Assembly (NCBI GenBank): GCA_020636105.1
Contig: JACJYL010000002.1
Span: forward strand, 372,001-436,000
Source of the DNA: Lewinellaceae bacterium
Lineage (GTDB): Bacteria > Bacteroidota > Bacteroidia > Chitinophagales > Saprospiraceae
Direction of reading: 5' to 3'
DNA length: 64,000 nucleotides
The position numbers and the translations under genes are program-made. This document shows, in pieces, positions 20,119-28,901 of this stretch (position 1 is the stretch's first letter; every line of letters starts with the position of its first letter). The notes beneath the pieces are model-generated. The model saw only the letters and a program-made list of their open reading frames with translations. It searched no databases and had not been told where the DNA came from.

Positions 20119-21003
20119 TTATAAATCAAATTGTAATTCAAGTTGCATTGGATTATCTAACATTTTGTTTATTGTAAAGACTTCCATTTCGGGTCTTTCT
20201 TTTTCCTTTAGGTCTTTGATATATGTTTCATAAACCATTGGTGTCATCTTTAAAGAATTGTGTAAACGGTTGTTGTAGTTTTCAACAGCCATGGCTACTC
20301 GTTTCTTTAACTGTCCAAAATTTTGGATACTCCACCTTTTGAGGTATTCATTTTTTATGGTTCCATTTGCCCGCTCGCAATGTGCATTTTCAAGTACGTT
20401 AGTACACATACTGATCCTTATGCCATAGGATTTAAGTAAGTTCGTATAATCAGTACTCGTATATTGCGAACCTCTGTCAGAATGATGAATCAACTCATTA
20501 TTATAATCATCAATGCCTCTGAGGTTGAGTGCCATTGTTAATGCAGCAATATTATTCTCTGACCGCATATTGTCAGAAACCGAATATCCTATGATCCGTC
20601 GAGAATAAACATCCATTATTAATACAACGTAATAATGCTGTCCCCCTAATGGAAAATAAAAAAGGTCACTAACCCATAATTGGTTGACATTTGTAAACCT
20701 CTTTCCTATCAGTACATTACCATATTGACTTCCCTTATCGCTGTAAGTAGTCTTATAGGGACTTTCTAAGGCCCGTAAACGATAGCCTTCGCGTAAACCT
20801 AATATTATAAAAGCATCCCGTCCAATGCCTTCTGGTTCGAACTGTTCATATATCTTGCGCAGGCCCATCCCCGGATGCATCTCCCTAATCTCCTCAATAA
20901 AACCTATGTAAAGGGGAGCTTTTAATAATTGCTCTCGTTCCCGTTTCAGGGCATCCATATGCCCTTGTTTGCTGATCCCCGATAAACTGTATAATGTCTT
21001 CAT
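20119..21003 (-). CDS. IS3-type transposase, orfB (DDE integrase core)
   Basis: The 294-residue protein carries an rve-type DDE catalytic core. The acidic triad is readable as D113 (WVSDLFYF), D176 (HHSDRGSQYTS) and E210 (NAHCERANGTIKNEY). An HTH_21-like segment lies upstream (about 30-65). The ATG overlaps the orfA stop as ATGA. The frame is also open upstream of that ATG back to the slippery site, reading a plausible extension (TLEWFRKHPDEHGYK) into residue 1. The functional enzyme is therefore probably an OrfAB fusion of about 434 residues made by -1 frameshifting. A separately initiated OrfB is also possible. Confidence 0.93.
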   Translation of the reverse strand: MKTLYSLSGISKQGHMDALKREREQLLKAPLYIGFIEEIREMHPGMGLRKIYEQFEPEGIGRDAFIILGLREGYRLRALESPYKTTYSDKGSQYGNVLIGKRFTNVNQLWVSDLFYFPLGGQHYYVVLIMDVYSRRIIGYSVSDNMRSENNIAALTMALNLRGIDDYNNELIHHSDRGSQYTSTDYTNLLKSYGIRISMCTNVLENAHCERANGTIKNEYLKRWSIQNFGQLKKRVAMAVENYNNRLHNSLKMTPMVYETYIKDLKEKERPEMEVFTINKMLDNPMQLELQFDL

Positions 21004-21422
21004 TTTATATCCGTGTTCGTCAGGGTGTTTTCGGAACCATTCCAGGGTTGGAGTACGTACTTTTTTTTTACATCATAACCCAGATCTTCACTCGCAAACT
21101 CGTACCCCTTCTCCAAGAGATCTATTGTCATCTGTTTTTGTCCGATTATGCGTTCATATTCGGACAATCGTTGCATTAATATTTTCGTCTTTTGTGCTTC
21201 ACTTTCCATTTGTACTACTGTCTTTACTTCTTTTGTACTGTCAGAATACAAATATATCCATTTATATACACTTGTTCGTGATACTTCATATAGCTCACAT
21301 ATATCTCGTACCTTTATTCGTCTTGAAACCAGGTCTTTAACTTTGCTCCTTTTAAAGGATTCACTGAAAGTCCTATTGCTATTTGGTTGTTTTTGAAACT
21401 TTTTGTTATTTTTGTTTGCCAT
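21000..21422 (-). CDS. IS3-type orfA, helix-turn-helix protein
   Basis: The 140-residue protein has a basic N-terminus, a helix-turn-helix (about 28-58, with IKVRDICELYEVSRTSVYKW) and a coiled-coil or leucine-zipper segment (about 80-110). This is the usual layout of IS3 OrfA, which binds the terminal repeats and dimerises. Its last 20 codons follow the A-rich slippery site. The final codon overlaps the orfB start by four bases. Confidence 0.9.
   Translation of the reverse strand: MANKNNKKFQKQPNSNRTFSESFKRSKVKDLVSRRIKVRDICELYEVSRTSVYKWIYLYSDSTKEVKTVVQMESEAQKTKILMQRLSEYERIIGQKQMTIDLLEKGYEFASEDLGYDVKKKYVLQPWNGSENTLTNTDIK
21060..21066 (-). promoter_or_regulatory. Programmed -1 frameshift site (A AAA AAG)
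   Basis: On the minus strand a run of nine A followed by G reads, in the orfA frame, GTA AAA AAA AAG. This contains the canonical slippery heptamer A_AAA_AAG. A -1 slip here enters the orfB frame, which stays open from 21060 through the orfB ATG at 21003. The geometry is that of IS3-family programmed frameshifting. No stimulatory stem-loop was checked in detail. Confidence 0.8.
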
Positions 21423-21479
21423 GTTTAGTTGACTTTTTTGGTCAAGCTATTTTAGGCAATGACATTATCAGGGACCAAA

Positions 21480-21525
21480 CAATCCTGTTAATCCAATAAT
21501 CCTGTAAATCCTGATCCTGACAAAA
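21480..21525. repeat. Short degenerate AATCCTG repeats
   Basis: Several copies of AATCCTG (or AATCC/ATCCTG variants) occur in about 45 bases between the insertion sequence and the sigma factor gene. Similar AATCCTG-rich intergenic stretches are common in Bacteroidota genomes. No function is evident. Confidence 0.5.
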
Positions 21526-21606
21526 ATTGAAATTTTTTTTCACTCGTTTCCAACTATTATAAAATACCGGCATCTTTATACCAACATCAGAACAATAACG
21601 GACAAT

Positions 21607-22155
21607 TTGAAAAACCTTATTTCACCTGAAGAACTGCAGCTGATCGACAAGTGCCTGGCCGGGGAAGGCAAGAGCCAGAAGTTGTTGTATCAAAAGTATG
21701 TCAATGCCATGTACCATACTGTGGTGCGTATGGTTGGCAATTCAGAGGATGCAAGGGATATCATCCAGGATACTTTTATTAAAGTTTTTCACCACCTGGG
21801 GTCTTTCCGAAAAGATTCTACCCTCGGTGCCTGGATCAAGCGCATTGCCGTGAATACGGCACTAAATTTTTTAAGGACGGAAAAGAATCTTCAAACGATG
21901 CCTTTTGAAGAGCACTTAAATGAAAGGCCAATGGAAGAAGAAGAGGTAAAAACCGTAAACATGAAAGCCATACACCATGCCATAAAATCCCTTCCGGAAG
22001 GTTCTAGAGTGGTGTTGACCCTCTTCCTGCTGGAAGGATATCAGCACCAGGAGATCGCTCAAATCCTTGATATCACTGAGTCCACCTCAAAAACGCAATA
22101 CCGGAGAGGGAAACTTATGCTACAGGAAAAATTGAAAGAACAATGGAAGGGATAA
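21607..22155 (+). CDS. ECF-type RNA polymerase sigma factor
   Basis: The 182-residue protein has a sigma-70 region 2 (about 24-95, with DARDIIQDTFIKVFHHL and the LGAWIKRIAVNTALNFLR segment) and a region 4 helix-turn-helix (about 125-175, LEGYQHQEIAQILDITEST). This is the group 4 (ECF) layout. The start is a TTG; no ATG lies at a sensible position. It is the first gene of an apparent three-gene operon with a membrane protein likely to be its anti-sigma factor and a secreted repeat protein. No Shine-Dalgarno sequence is seen, as usual for the phylum. Confidence 0.93.
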   Translation: MKNLISPEELQLIDKCLAGEGKSQKLLYQKYVNAMYHTVVRMVGNSEDARDIIQDTFIKVFHHLGSFRKDSTLGAWIKRIAVNTALNFLRTEKNLQTMPFEEHLNERPMEEEEVKTVNMKAIHHAIKSLPEGSRVVLTLFLLEGYQHQEIAQILDITESTSKTQYRRGKLMLQEKLKEQWKG

Positions 22156-22257
22156 AAGGACGAAAGGATCTGGGAACAGGAAAACTATACGGCCCCTCTC
22201 GACCTGCGGTACGATTTCGCTGCGCTCAACTTGACCCCCTGAAACAAAAACAATAAC

Positions 22258-22800
22258 ATGGAACCATTAGAAAGACATATTATCAAAAACAGGAAAGCCC
22301 TGGACGCGGTGGAGACGCCCGACATAGAAGCAATGTGGACCTTCATTGAAAAGGAGATTCCTAAAGCCAGTGTAAAAAGAAGTGCCTTGATCGTAGGATT
22401 GCGCAAAATTGCGGTGGCGGCCTCCTTTATGCTCATCGGTGGCGTTGCGGTATGGCTTTATCTAAGTCCACAGCAAAAAACGCCCACAACTCTGGCGGGT
22501 TATTATCCGGAATTGGCCGAAAAGGAAAAGGGATACATTCAAACCATCGCACAAAAAGAGGCCAATATCCCCTTCGACAGCCTGGATCAGTTCATTTTTG
22601 AAGACATTCTGGAAGAACTGAGTACCCTGGAAGATATGAAAGCCACCACCCTGAAAGACCTTCCCCGATACACCGAAAATGAAAGGGTGGTGAATGCGCT
22701 CATGCGCTATTATGAACGAAAAATTCAAATTTTAGAACGATTATCAAACGAATATCAAAAAAACAAACATCATGAAAGAAAACGTGAAATTCAAATTTAA
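22258..22800 (+). CDS. Putative anti-sigma factor, single-pass membrane protein
   Basis: The 180-residue protein has a short acidic cytoplasmic N-terminus (1-48), one transmembrane helix (about 49-69) and a helical, charged periplasmic C-terminus rich in Glu, Lys and Leu. The N-terminal pattern (MEPLERHIIKNRKALD, then EAMW) resembles small membrane proteins that accompany ECF sigma factors in Bacteroidota. No zinc-binding HxxxCxxC motif is present. Position directly after the sigma gene supports an anti-sigma role. Its 3' end overlaps the next gene by 29 bases. Confidence 0.65.
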   Translation: MEPLERHIIKNRKALDAVETPDIEAMWTFIEKEIPKASVKRSALIVGLRKIAVAASFMLIGGVAVWLYLSPQQKTPTTLAGYYPELAEKEKGYIQTIAQKEANIPFDSLDQFIFEDILEELSTLEDMKATTLKDLPRYTENERVVNALMRYYERKIQILERLSNEYQKNKHHERKREIQI

Positions 22801-24088
22801 ATTCATCGCGGTCCTTTCCTTCCTTTTGATTTGCCAGGCAGGTGTTTTTGCCAAGGAATATAAATCCAAAACCATCAGCAAAACCCTGGAGGCAAAACCC
22901 AACATTAATGTGTTGCACAAATACGGTCCATTACAAATAGAGGCCTCTCAGGATGGTAAAGTACATTTTGAAGCCGTGCTCACTTTTGAGGCAAAAAGCG
23001 AATCTGAGGCCAATGCTGTTTTTGAACACTTCGACATTAGTGTAGGAGAAACCGGGAATGAAATCGTGCTGGAAACAAAATTCGATGTAAAAAACTGGAA
23101 CGAATCATTCGGTACCATTAACATTAGATTCAATGATGGCAGTAAGGTAAAAAACATCAGCAAGCTGAAAATCAATATGGTGGTGAAAATACCTAAAATT
23201 GAATACCTGAAATTAAAGAACAAATACGACAAGATTAAAATACTGAACAGCATTGATCACGATCTCGAGGTGGAACTGTATGAAGGCCAGCTCGACACCA
23301 AAAACGTTAACGGAAAGCTGACCCTTGCCTTGAAATACAGTAAGGCAGAGGTGGGGAATTTTGATCAGGCGCAATTGGATCTTTATGAATGTACGGTAAG
23401 CCTGGGCAACGGGAAAAAAGCCAGTATCAACAGTAAATATAGCAAATGGACGGTGGGAAGTGTCCTGAGTCTCATCGTCGATGCCTATGAAGGCACGGGC
23501 GAAGCCGGGATCATCAAAGGGAACCTGGAGTTAAAAAGTAAATATTACCGTTTTAAAGCAATAACATTTGAAACCGCCAATATCAGCATGTATGAAGGGT
23601 GTTTTACCGCTGAGCAGGGAAAATCCATTACCGGCGAAAATAAATACGGCTGTATCAATATTACCGATATTGGAAAAATGGATCTCGAAAGTTGTTATGA
23701 AACTGACGTCAATGTCTCCAAAATGGGATCATTATCCATCAAAGACGGTAAATACAGCAGTTTTAAAATCGAAAAACTCAATGGAGGCATTAAGGCCAGC
23801 ACCTATGAAGGCAGCATAAAAGTCGGCATGGTGGGAGAAGGATTTTCGGGCATCGATTTTGAAAGCAAATATACCAACCTGGAAGTGGTATTTCCCTCCT
23901 CTGTAAAATACCGACTGGAAGGTGAGCTGCAATATGCGGACCTCGATTACCCAAAAGACAGGTTCGACACCAGGACCTATATCGAAAAGAATGAAAAAAT
24001 TTCCGTAAGCGGAAAAATTACCGGTGCCACCGACAGCAGTCCCCTGATCAGATTAAAATCCTATGAAGGCAATATTGACTTAAAATAG
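22772..24088 (+). CDS. Secreted beta-repeat protein, DUF4097-like
   Basis: The 438-residue protein starts with a signal peptide (about 1-27, ending FAKEY) and continues as a beta-rich chain. Short recurring motifs of the type SKYxK/KYG and (A/S)YEG(x) alternate about every 20-40 residues, as in a beta-solenoid. Such repeats recall DUF4097/DUF2807 putative adhesin domains. There is no clear T9SS tail and no transmembrane helix at the C-terminus, so it is probably periplasmic or outer-membrane associated. The 29-base overlap with the anti-sigma gene indicates translational coupling. It may be the sensed or effector part of this sigma system, which is inference. Confidence 0.65.
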   Translation: MKENVKFKFKFIAVLSFLLICQAGVFAKEYKSKTISKTLEAKPNINVLHKYGPLQIEASQDGKVHFEAVLTFEAKSESEANAVFEHFDISVGETGNEIVLETKFDVKNWNESFGTINIRFNDGSKVKNISKLKINMVVKIPKIEYLKLKNKYDKIKILNSIDHDLEVELYEGQLDTKNVNGKLTLALKYSKAEVGNFDQAQLDLYECTVSLGNGKKASINSKYSKWTVGSVLSLIVDAYEGTGEAGIIKGNLELKSKYYRFKAITFETANISMYEGCFTAEQGKSITGENKYGCINITDIGKMDLESCYETDVNVSKMGSLSIKDGKYSSFKIEKLNGGIKASTYEGSIKVGMVGEGFSGIDFESKYTNLEVVFPSSVKYRLEGELQYADLDYPKDRFDTRTYIEKNEKISVSGKITGATDSSPLIRLKSYEGNIDLK

Positions 24089-24425
24089 AAAATCACAGAA
24101 GAAATCACCCTGTAAAAAACATGAGTCATCCCGAATTTTCAAAAACTGTCTGAAATAGAAATTTTTTGATTATTTGAAGTATTTTTTAAATGTAAAATGT
24201 AAAACAAGGAATTTAAAATGTAAAAGTGAGTGGGCAAAAGGTTTGGGTTTTGGAAAAAAGTCATTTTTTGTCGCAAAACACCTAACCCACGACCCAAACA
24301 CTTCTAAATTTTGCGGTTACTTGTTTTAAATTTTGCGGTTTATTTCTTTTGTAAAAGAAAAATCCCGAATTTCATCTAATCAGATAAAATTCGGGATGGT
24401 TCATGTCAATTTGAAAACAATTGCC
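24089..24425. other. Intergenic between convergent genes, with dispersed repeat motifs
   Basis: This stretch separates two convergent genes. It holds a CATGAGTCATCCCGAATTTT motif (24120-24139) that recurs elsewhere in the window, AT-rich AAATGTAAAA-type repeats (about 24188-24230) and a strong terminator hairpin (24362-24397). I saw no gene. Confidence 0.6.
24362..24397 (-). terminator. Rho-independent terminator of the peroxidase gene
   Basis: An 11-bp perfect stem (ATCCCGAATTT with AAATTCGGGAT) has a loop of about 14 bases. On the minus strand it is followed by TTTTTCTTTT. It lies 29 bases beyond the peroxidase stop. The outer flank (GGTTCATG) belongs to the dispersed CATGAGTCATCCCGAA repeat family. 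Confidence 0.8.
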
Positions 24426-26339
24426 TTAATTCTTAAAAACCCTCTGCCTGCCAATTTTATTGTCCATGATCAGGCTCACCATATAAACCCCGTTAGGCAA
24501 TTGCTTATCCAGGTTAAATTCCACCGTATTCATGCCTTCATTGACATCGACCGTTTTTTCTTCCAGCAAAACCCCTTTCAGGTCGGTCACCTGCAATATC
24601 ACCTCTCCTGCTCTTTCCGCGGAGAAATTGATAAACAATTTTTCGGTAACCGGGTTTGGGTAGGCTGTTATTTCCACCGGAGTTTCCTCTGCCGTATTAT
24701 ACAGAGCGGTCACCCCGTGTGGAGACATGAGGAACACATTGTCCTGCATGGTTTCGACTCCTGTATTTCTCATGATGATATCCTTGAACCTCGTGCTCTT
24801 TAAGGCTTGCTTTTCCGCTTCGGTAAAATCGGGATCGTTTTCATAATAAAAACGGTCTCCATCCCGGAGCGACCTGAACTGGCGTTTCATGATCGTCATC
24901 ACGGTTTCTCCAAACAATGCATTAGACATATGGTCCTCTGCCAGGAATCCCACCCAAGGGTCAATTTTATTGACATTGCCATACACTCCTTCAATAATCT
25001 GGTTTTGCCACGGATTAGTACTCAGCTCGTTGAAATTCTGAATAGCCGGCAATCCGAAATTGGTGCGGATGGTATTGTAATCTGCCAGGCCTCTTTCACG
25101 TCCCCTGGTGATATTGAGCACAGCCAGGTCGAGACCTCCTGAACCCGGAGAGCCGAAAAGGAAATTCCTGAGATCATGGATCATTTTACAATCAAAATCC
25201 TGTTCCACCTGGGTCGCCATACCGATGAGGAAGGGATCAACTCCACCACTTTCCACCAGAATAACCGGATTGAAAAAGGCATTGCGCAACAGGATATTTC
25301 CTTGCGGAATAATATTACCCGCGTTATTCATTCTGACAATGGTACTGTTGATCACCGAATGGCCATAACGGTAGGCGGCCACCGAGAAAACATTCATAAT
25401 ACCCGGGTTGACCAAAGCATCATACCCATTGTATTCGGGAAGGTGGACACCCAGGGTAGGAAGCCATTCTTCGAATACGATGGCCTGTATTTCAGCCCCG
25501 ACAATTTTCCTGGCTCTCTGGTAAATCTGCTCATCCGTCCAGCTTGGATTTTCTGCCAGCAATTCATCACAAATCTTATTGTGCTCACGCACCCAAAGGG
25601 TATGAAATACGGTCAAATTCACATTTTCATTGGCTCGAATGTCTCCTGCTACGAACCACCGTGTCATGAGCGGGTTAGGCATGGCCATACCCGGAGCATT
25701 GGGATCGACAGGGCTGCCGGCCTCATTTTCAGTGGTGTTGTAAGGAAGCAGGTTTCCTGCCGAAGTTTTTAACTTTCCATGCTCAAAAGTCCGAAGCCAG
25801 TTGGCACGCGCTTCATCAGAACCATAAACTCCGGATCCATCAATAAAGGCAGAAATGCCATTGGGAAAAGCCCGTGGGTTCCCGGGATCGGTACCGGAAT
25901 CTTCCGTATAAACAGAACGCTTAACCCTGATCGTGACAATTCCCGTACTCAAAGGATCGAAATAAGGATCACCGGTAGGCATGGGCACTTCAATGATTTC
26001 TTCTTCTGCTTCCATTACCAGTGTTATGTCGTGATCGATGAACTGCCCCCAAATGAAAGCATAATCGCTCAATTCAAGCACATCCGGTAAAATGCCGTCC
26101 TGGTTGAAAATCGAATTGCTGATATGCCTGGCATTGGGACGGTCATACCCTCCCGGTTCCGAAACCTGATCGGCAAAACCATTGGAGGTAAGGTGTAATT
26201 GTGGCGTACCTACAGCTCCCCATTCCGGGTGCTGGAAATTATTGCCGGTTCCGTCAAAAGTTCGGATTTCCTGAGCATAAGCAGTGGTCAGGCCCAGGTA
26301 CAAAATCAACATCAAAGAAATTGGTAACTTTTTTTTCAT
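24426..26339 (-). CDS. Secreted animal-type heme peroxidase with T9SS type A sorting domain
   Basis: The 637-residue protein has a signal peptide (1-22, ending AYAQ) and a domain of the animal heme peroxidase (myeloperoxidase/peroxinectin-like) superfamily. Catalytic residues are readable: distal His103 (GQFIDHDITL), distal Arg251 (HTLWVREHN) and proximal His327 (AYRYGHSVIN). The last 80 residues form a type A T9SS sorting domain (TAYPNPVTEKLFINF, then NGVYMVSLIMDNK). The enzyme is therefore predicted to be exported across the outer membrane and to use hydrogen peroxide to oxidise halides or organic substrates. It is monocistronic, with its own terminator. Confidence 0.93.
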   Translation of the reverse strand: MKKKLPISLMLILYLGLTTAYAQEIRTFDGTGNNFQHPEWGAVGTPQLHLTSNGFADQVSEPGGYDRPNARHISNSIFNQDGILPDVLELSDYAFIWGQFIDHDITLVMEAEEEIIEVPMPTGDPYFDPLSTGIVTIRVKRSVYTEDSGTDPGNPRAFPNGISAFIDGSGVYGSDEARANWLRTFEHGKLKTSAGNLLPYNTTENEAGSPVDPNAPGMAMPNPLMTRWFVAGDIRANENVNLTVFHTLWVREHNKICDELLAENPSWTDEQIYQRARKIVGAEIQAIVFEEWLPTLGVHLPEYNGYDALVNPGIMNVFSVAAYRYGHSVINSTIVRMNNAGNIIPQGNILLRNAFFNPVILVESGGVDPFLIGMATQVEQDFDCKMIHDLRNFLFGSPGSGGLDLAVLNITRGRERGLADYNTIRTNFGLPAIQNFNELSTNPWQNQIIEGVYGNVNKIDPWVGFLAEDHMSNALFGETVMTIMKRQFRSLRDGDRFYYENDPDFTEAEKQALKSTRFKDIIMRNTGVETMQDNVFLMSPHGVTALYNTAEETPVEITAYPNPVTEKLFINFSAERAGEVILQVTDLKGVLLEEKTVDVNEGMNTVEFNLDKQLPNGVYMVSLIMDNKIGRQRVFKN

Positions 26340-26623
26340 AGGATAAAAATTTGAATGTCAATAAAATATAACGATTGCAGGCATTCCGGCAATCGAACGT
26401 AAATGGATCTTTCAAATGAAATATGAAAATAGACAGATAAGCAGGTGGAAACAACCAACCGCTTTTTTGTAAAACGGTAGAATAGAAAATCTCAAAGCCT
26501 GTGAAAGTATATTTCGCAGGGTACAAAGAAATGCAAAAAGATGATTAATTCAATATTTTAAAATATGTTGTACAACACAACTTTGATGGGTGATGGAAGA
26601 TGGTGGATTATTTAAAGAAGGAA

Positions 26624-27361
26624 TTACCCTAGCTGACTGATCTTCTGAAGCCGCTCCAATTGAAGAATCTTAATTTCCCGCTTCTCGATCTCCAACAGGT
26701 TTTCTTTAGAGAAATCGGATAAAATACGGATGGCATTGGCCTGAGTCATATTGGCCAGGGCAGCCATATCGGCACGCTTCATCTGGATGTCCAGTGTCTT
26801 ATTATCGGAAGTGGTCCCATAACGATTGAGTAACAGCAATAAAGCGTCAGCCATGCGGCCGCGAAGATGTTTTTGGGTAAGATCGACCATCCGCTGATCA
26901 GCCTCCTCCAATTCTTTGGAAAGCAACTGCATTACTTTCAGGGAAAGATCATTATTGTTTTGGACGACCTGGAGAAAATGGTCTCTTTCGATCAGGCAGA
27001 TGGAACAAGGTTCGAGGGCAATCGCCGTCGAAGCATGATTTTTTTCGAGCACCAGGGCTTTTAGTCCGATAAAATCGACCGGTTTTTTGAGGGCCACAAT
27101 AGGGTCGTTTTCCAACAATCCGGACCTCACAATTTTAACTTTCCCGGTTTTCAAACAATACAAGCCCCTGGATGTTGTTCCTTCCTCAAAGATTTTTTCT
27201 CCTGGCGCAAAAAGTTCCATCCTTCTGTCTATGTTGATCAGTTCGAGTTCCTCAAAAGTCAGATCTTTGAGCAAAGAAAGCGCTTTAACCCCGCAATTCA
27301 TGCATGAATTTTCTCCGGATTCCGGATGAAGATCACACTTTTGAGCTATTGGCATAATCAA
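26624..27361 (-). CDS. Crp/Fnr-family transcriptional regulator
   Basis: The 245-residue protein has a cyclic-nucleotide-binding-like beta-barrel (about 33-145, with FAPGEKIFEEGTTSRGLYCL) and a C-terminal Crp-type winged helix-turn-helix (about 160-230, MKRADMAALANMTQANAIRI). Three N-terminal cysteines (C9, C20, C23) recall Fnr-like redox or metal-sensing N-termini, though spacing differs from E. coli Fnr and no fourth ligand was identified. It is divergent from the MFS gene, with about 135 bases between them, and may control it. MIM at the start offers two ATGs; either is possible. Confidence 0.9.
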   Translation of the reverse strand: MIMPIAQKCDLHPESGENSCMNCGVKALSLLKDLTFEELELINIDRRMELFAPGEKIFEEGTTSRGLYCLKTGKVKIVRSGLLENDPIVALKKPVDFIGLKALVLEKNHASTAIALEPCSICLIERDHFLQVVQNNNDLSLKVMQLLSKELEEADQRMVDLTQKHLRGRMADALLLLLNRYGTTSDNKTLDIQMKRADMAALANMTQANAIRILSDFSKENLLEIEKREIKILQLERLQKISQLG

Positions 27362-27408
27362 ATTTTGATTAAAGAAAAATACATCGTTCCTTGCGGTTTA
27401 TTAAAGCC

Positions 27409-27416
27409 CAAAAATA
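27409..27416 (-). promoter_or_regulatory. Candidate -7 box (TATTTTTG) for the Crp/Fnr gene
   Basis: On the minus strand TATTTTTG matches the Bacteroidota TAnnTTTG element 48 bases upstream of the regulator ATG. No clear -33 TTG at the usual spacing was seen. Confidence 0.4.
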
Positions 27417-27496
27417 AACAAAAGAAATCAAACCCGGAAGGGAACTATTCCCAAAGGATGTTGTTGTAGGTAATTCTAATAAAAAACACCAATATC

Positions 27497-28726
27497 ATGA
27501 TTGCCCGAACCATACGATTGTACCAAAATTCTTTTTCAGGACTCTCCAGGGACGTATGGATTCTCACCTTAATATTTTTCATTAACCGATCCGGCACCAT
27601 GGTGTTGCCTTTTTTAACCATTGTAATGACCAGTTCCAAGGGATTCAGTCTTCAGGAAGCAGGTTTTATGATGAGTGCTTTCGGCATGGGCTCTATTGTC
27701 GGAGCCAACCTGGGAGGCAGAATTACCGATAGAACAAGTCCGTACCCGGTGATGTTTTGGGCCCTCTTTTTAAGTGGTCTCGTTTTTTTCATGCTGCTTT
27801 TTGTCGACAGCCTTTTGGGATACTGCGGGGTATTGTTCCTGCTCAGCAGTATAGCGGACACCTACCGTCCTGCCAATAATGCAGCCCTGGCTTTTTACAG
27901 TAAGCCTGAGAATTACACCCGCTCTTTTGGTTTGATCAGGCTGGCCGCTAACCTGGGATTTGCCGCCGGGCCTGGTCTGGGCGGCATAATCATTGCCCAT
28001 TTCAGCTATGACGCCCTGTTCATTGTGGACGGGCTGACCTGTATTCTGGCCTCATTTGCCATTTTGATCTTTCTCGACCGCAATAAAATTAAAGAAAGTA
28101 AAGCCCAAAAACACAGGGATGAACAAAGCCTGGGCATCAAGATTGACCGACGGCCAGGCCGGGACAAGGTCTTCCTCGTTTTCGTCTTGCTGAATTTTTT
28201 GACGGCACTCGGATTTTTGCAATTGTTTTCGACCATCCCCGTATTTTTTAAAAACGTCATTACCTATTCCGAAACACAGGTAGGGCTGGTCATGGGGTTC
28301 AACGGATTATTGATCGCCCTCATTGAAATGCCCATGGTGTATTCCATTGAGAACAAATATGAAAAAATGAAACTCGTGGGGATCGGGGCCATCATATTTG
28401 GGCTGGCTTACCTTCCTTTTCAAATGGGCGGATTACTCTGGATGGCTCCTTGGATGTTCGTCTTTTTACTCACTATAGGGGAAATACTGAACATGCCTTT
28501 CGCCAATGCATGGGTAAGCGAACGAGCCTCAGCCAAAACACAAGGCAGGTATATGGGCATTTTCTCCATGGGATGGGCCTCGGCATTTATCATTGGCCCC
28601 ACCTTGAGTATGTACATTGCCGAACATTACGATTTTCCGACCTTATGGATACTGACCTCTGTTATTTGTATCGGGGCAGGGTTGGGATTTTTGGCGCTGA
28701 GAAAGAAAATTGCCCTCAGTGAGTAA
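27497..28726 (+). CDS. MFS transporter (drug-efflux type)
   Basis: The 409-residue protein is strongly hydrophobic, with about 12 predicted transmembrane helices. A major-facilitator motif A-like loop lies between helices 2 and 3 (GANLGGRITDRTSPYPVMF), and a charged central loop (about 195-215) separates the two six-helix halves. This is the pattern of proton-coupled multidrug or metabolite exporters of the inner membrane; the substrate cannot be read from sequence. It is divergent from the Crp/Fnr regulator. Confidence 0.9.
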   Translation: MIARTIRLYQNSFSGLSRDVWILTLIFFINRSGTMVLPFLTIVMTSSKGFSLQEAGFMMSAFGMGSIVGANLGGRITDRTSPYPVMFWALFLSGLVFFMLLFVDSLLGYCGVLFLLSSIADTYRPANNAALAFYSKPENYTRSFGLIRLAANLGFAAGPGLGGIIIAHFSYDALFIVDGLTCILASFAILIFLDRNKIKESKAQKHRDEQSLGIKIDRRPGRDKVFLVFVLLNFLTALGFLQLFSTIPVFFKNVITYSETQVGLVMGFNGLLIALIEMPMVYSIENKYEKMKLVGIGAIIFGLAYLPFQMGGLLWMAPWMFVFLLTIGEILNMPFANAWVSERASAKTQGRYMGIFSMGWASAFIIGPTLSMYIAEHYDFPTLWILTSVICIGAGLGFLALRKKIALSE

Positions 28727-28845
28727 AACCAGGGGAATTTTTATCAATATGTAAAATAAATGAAGTACTTTGGGAAGTTGAGAAATCATTATTTTCCAAT
28801 CAAAAGTTCGCATTATCATGTTGAAAAAATCTATCCATCTTCCCT

Positions 28846-28888
28846 CCGATCGCCGAAGCATATTCAAAAAAAGCAAAAAAGTCGATGG
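28846..28888 (-). repeat. REP-like unit, copy A, inverted orientation
   Basis: On the minus strand this 43-base unit begins CCATCGAC, has a T-rich middle and ends ATATGCTTC plus GGCGATCGG. The same sequence occurs at 30927-30969 and 32108-32150. Related direct-orientation units are at 30554-30599 and 30607-30649. Confidence 0.85.
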
Positions 28889-28901
28889 TCGCAGCTTTCA
28901 G

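Larger units (their letters stand above)
20082..21464 (-). mobile_element. IS3-type insertion sequence, about 1.38 kb
   Basis: Terminal inverted repeats of 27 bases are visible: 20082-20108 and the reverse complement of 21438-21464 differ at one position. They start TG and end CA, as in IS3-family elements. Two overlapping minus-strand frames (orfA and orfB) fill the element, with a canonical frameshift heptamer between them. Both frames look intact, so the copy may be active. No matching target-site duplication is evident: the left flank ends GTT and the right flank starts TTA. The left side falls in a heptamer repeat, where slippage could have erased one. Confidence 0.9.

Noticed and set aside
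20075..21470. Target-site duplication of the IS3-type element
   Set aside because: The 3-4 bases on each side of the terminal repeats do not match.
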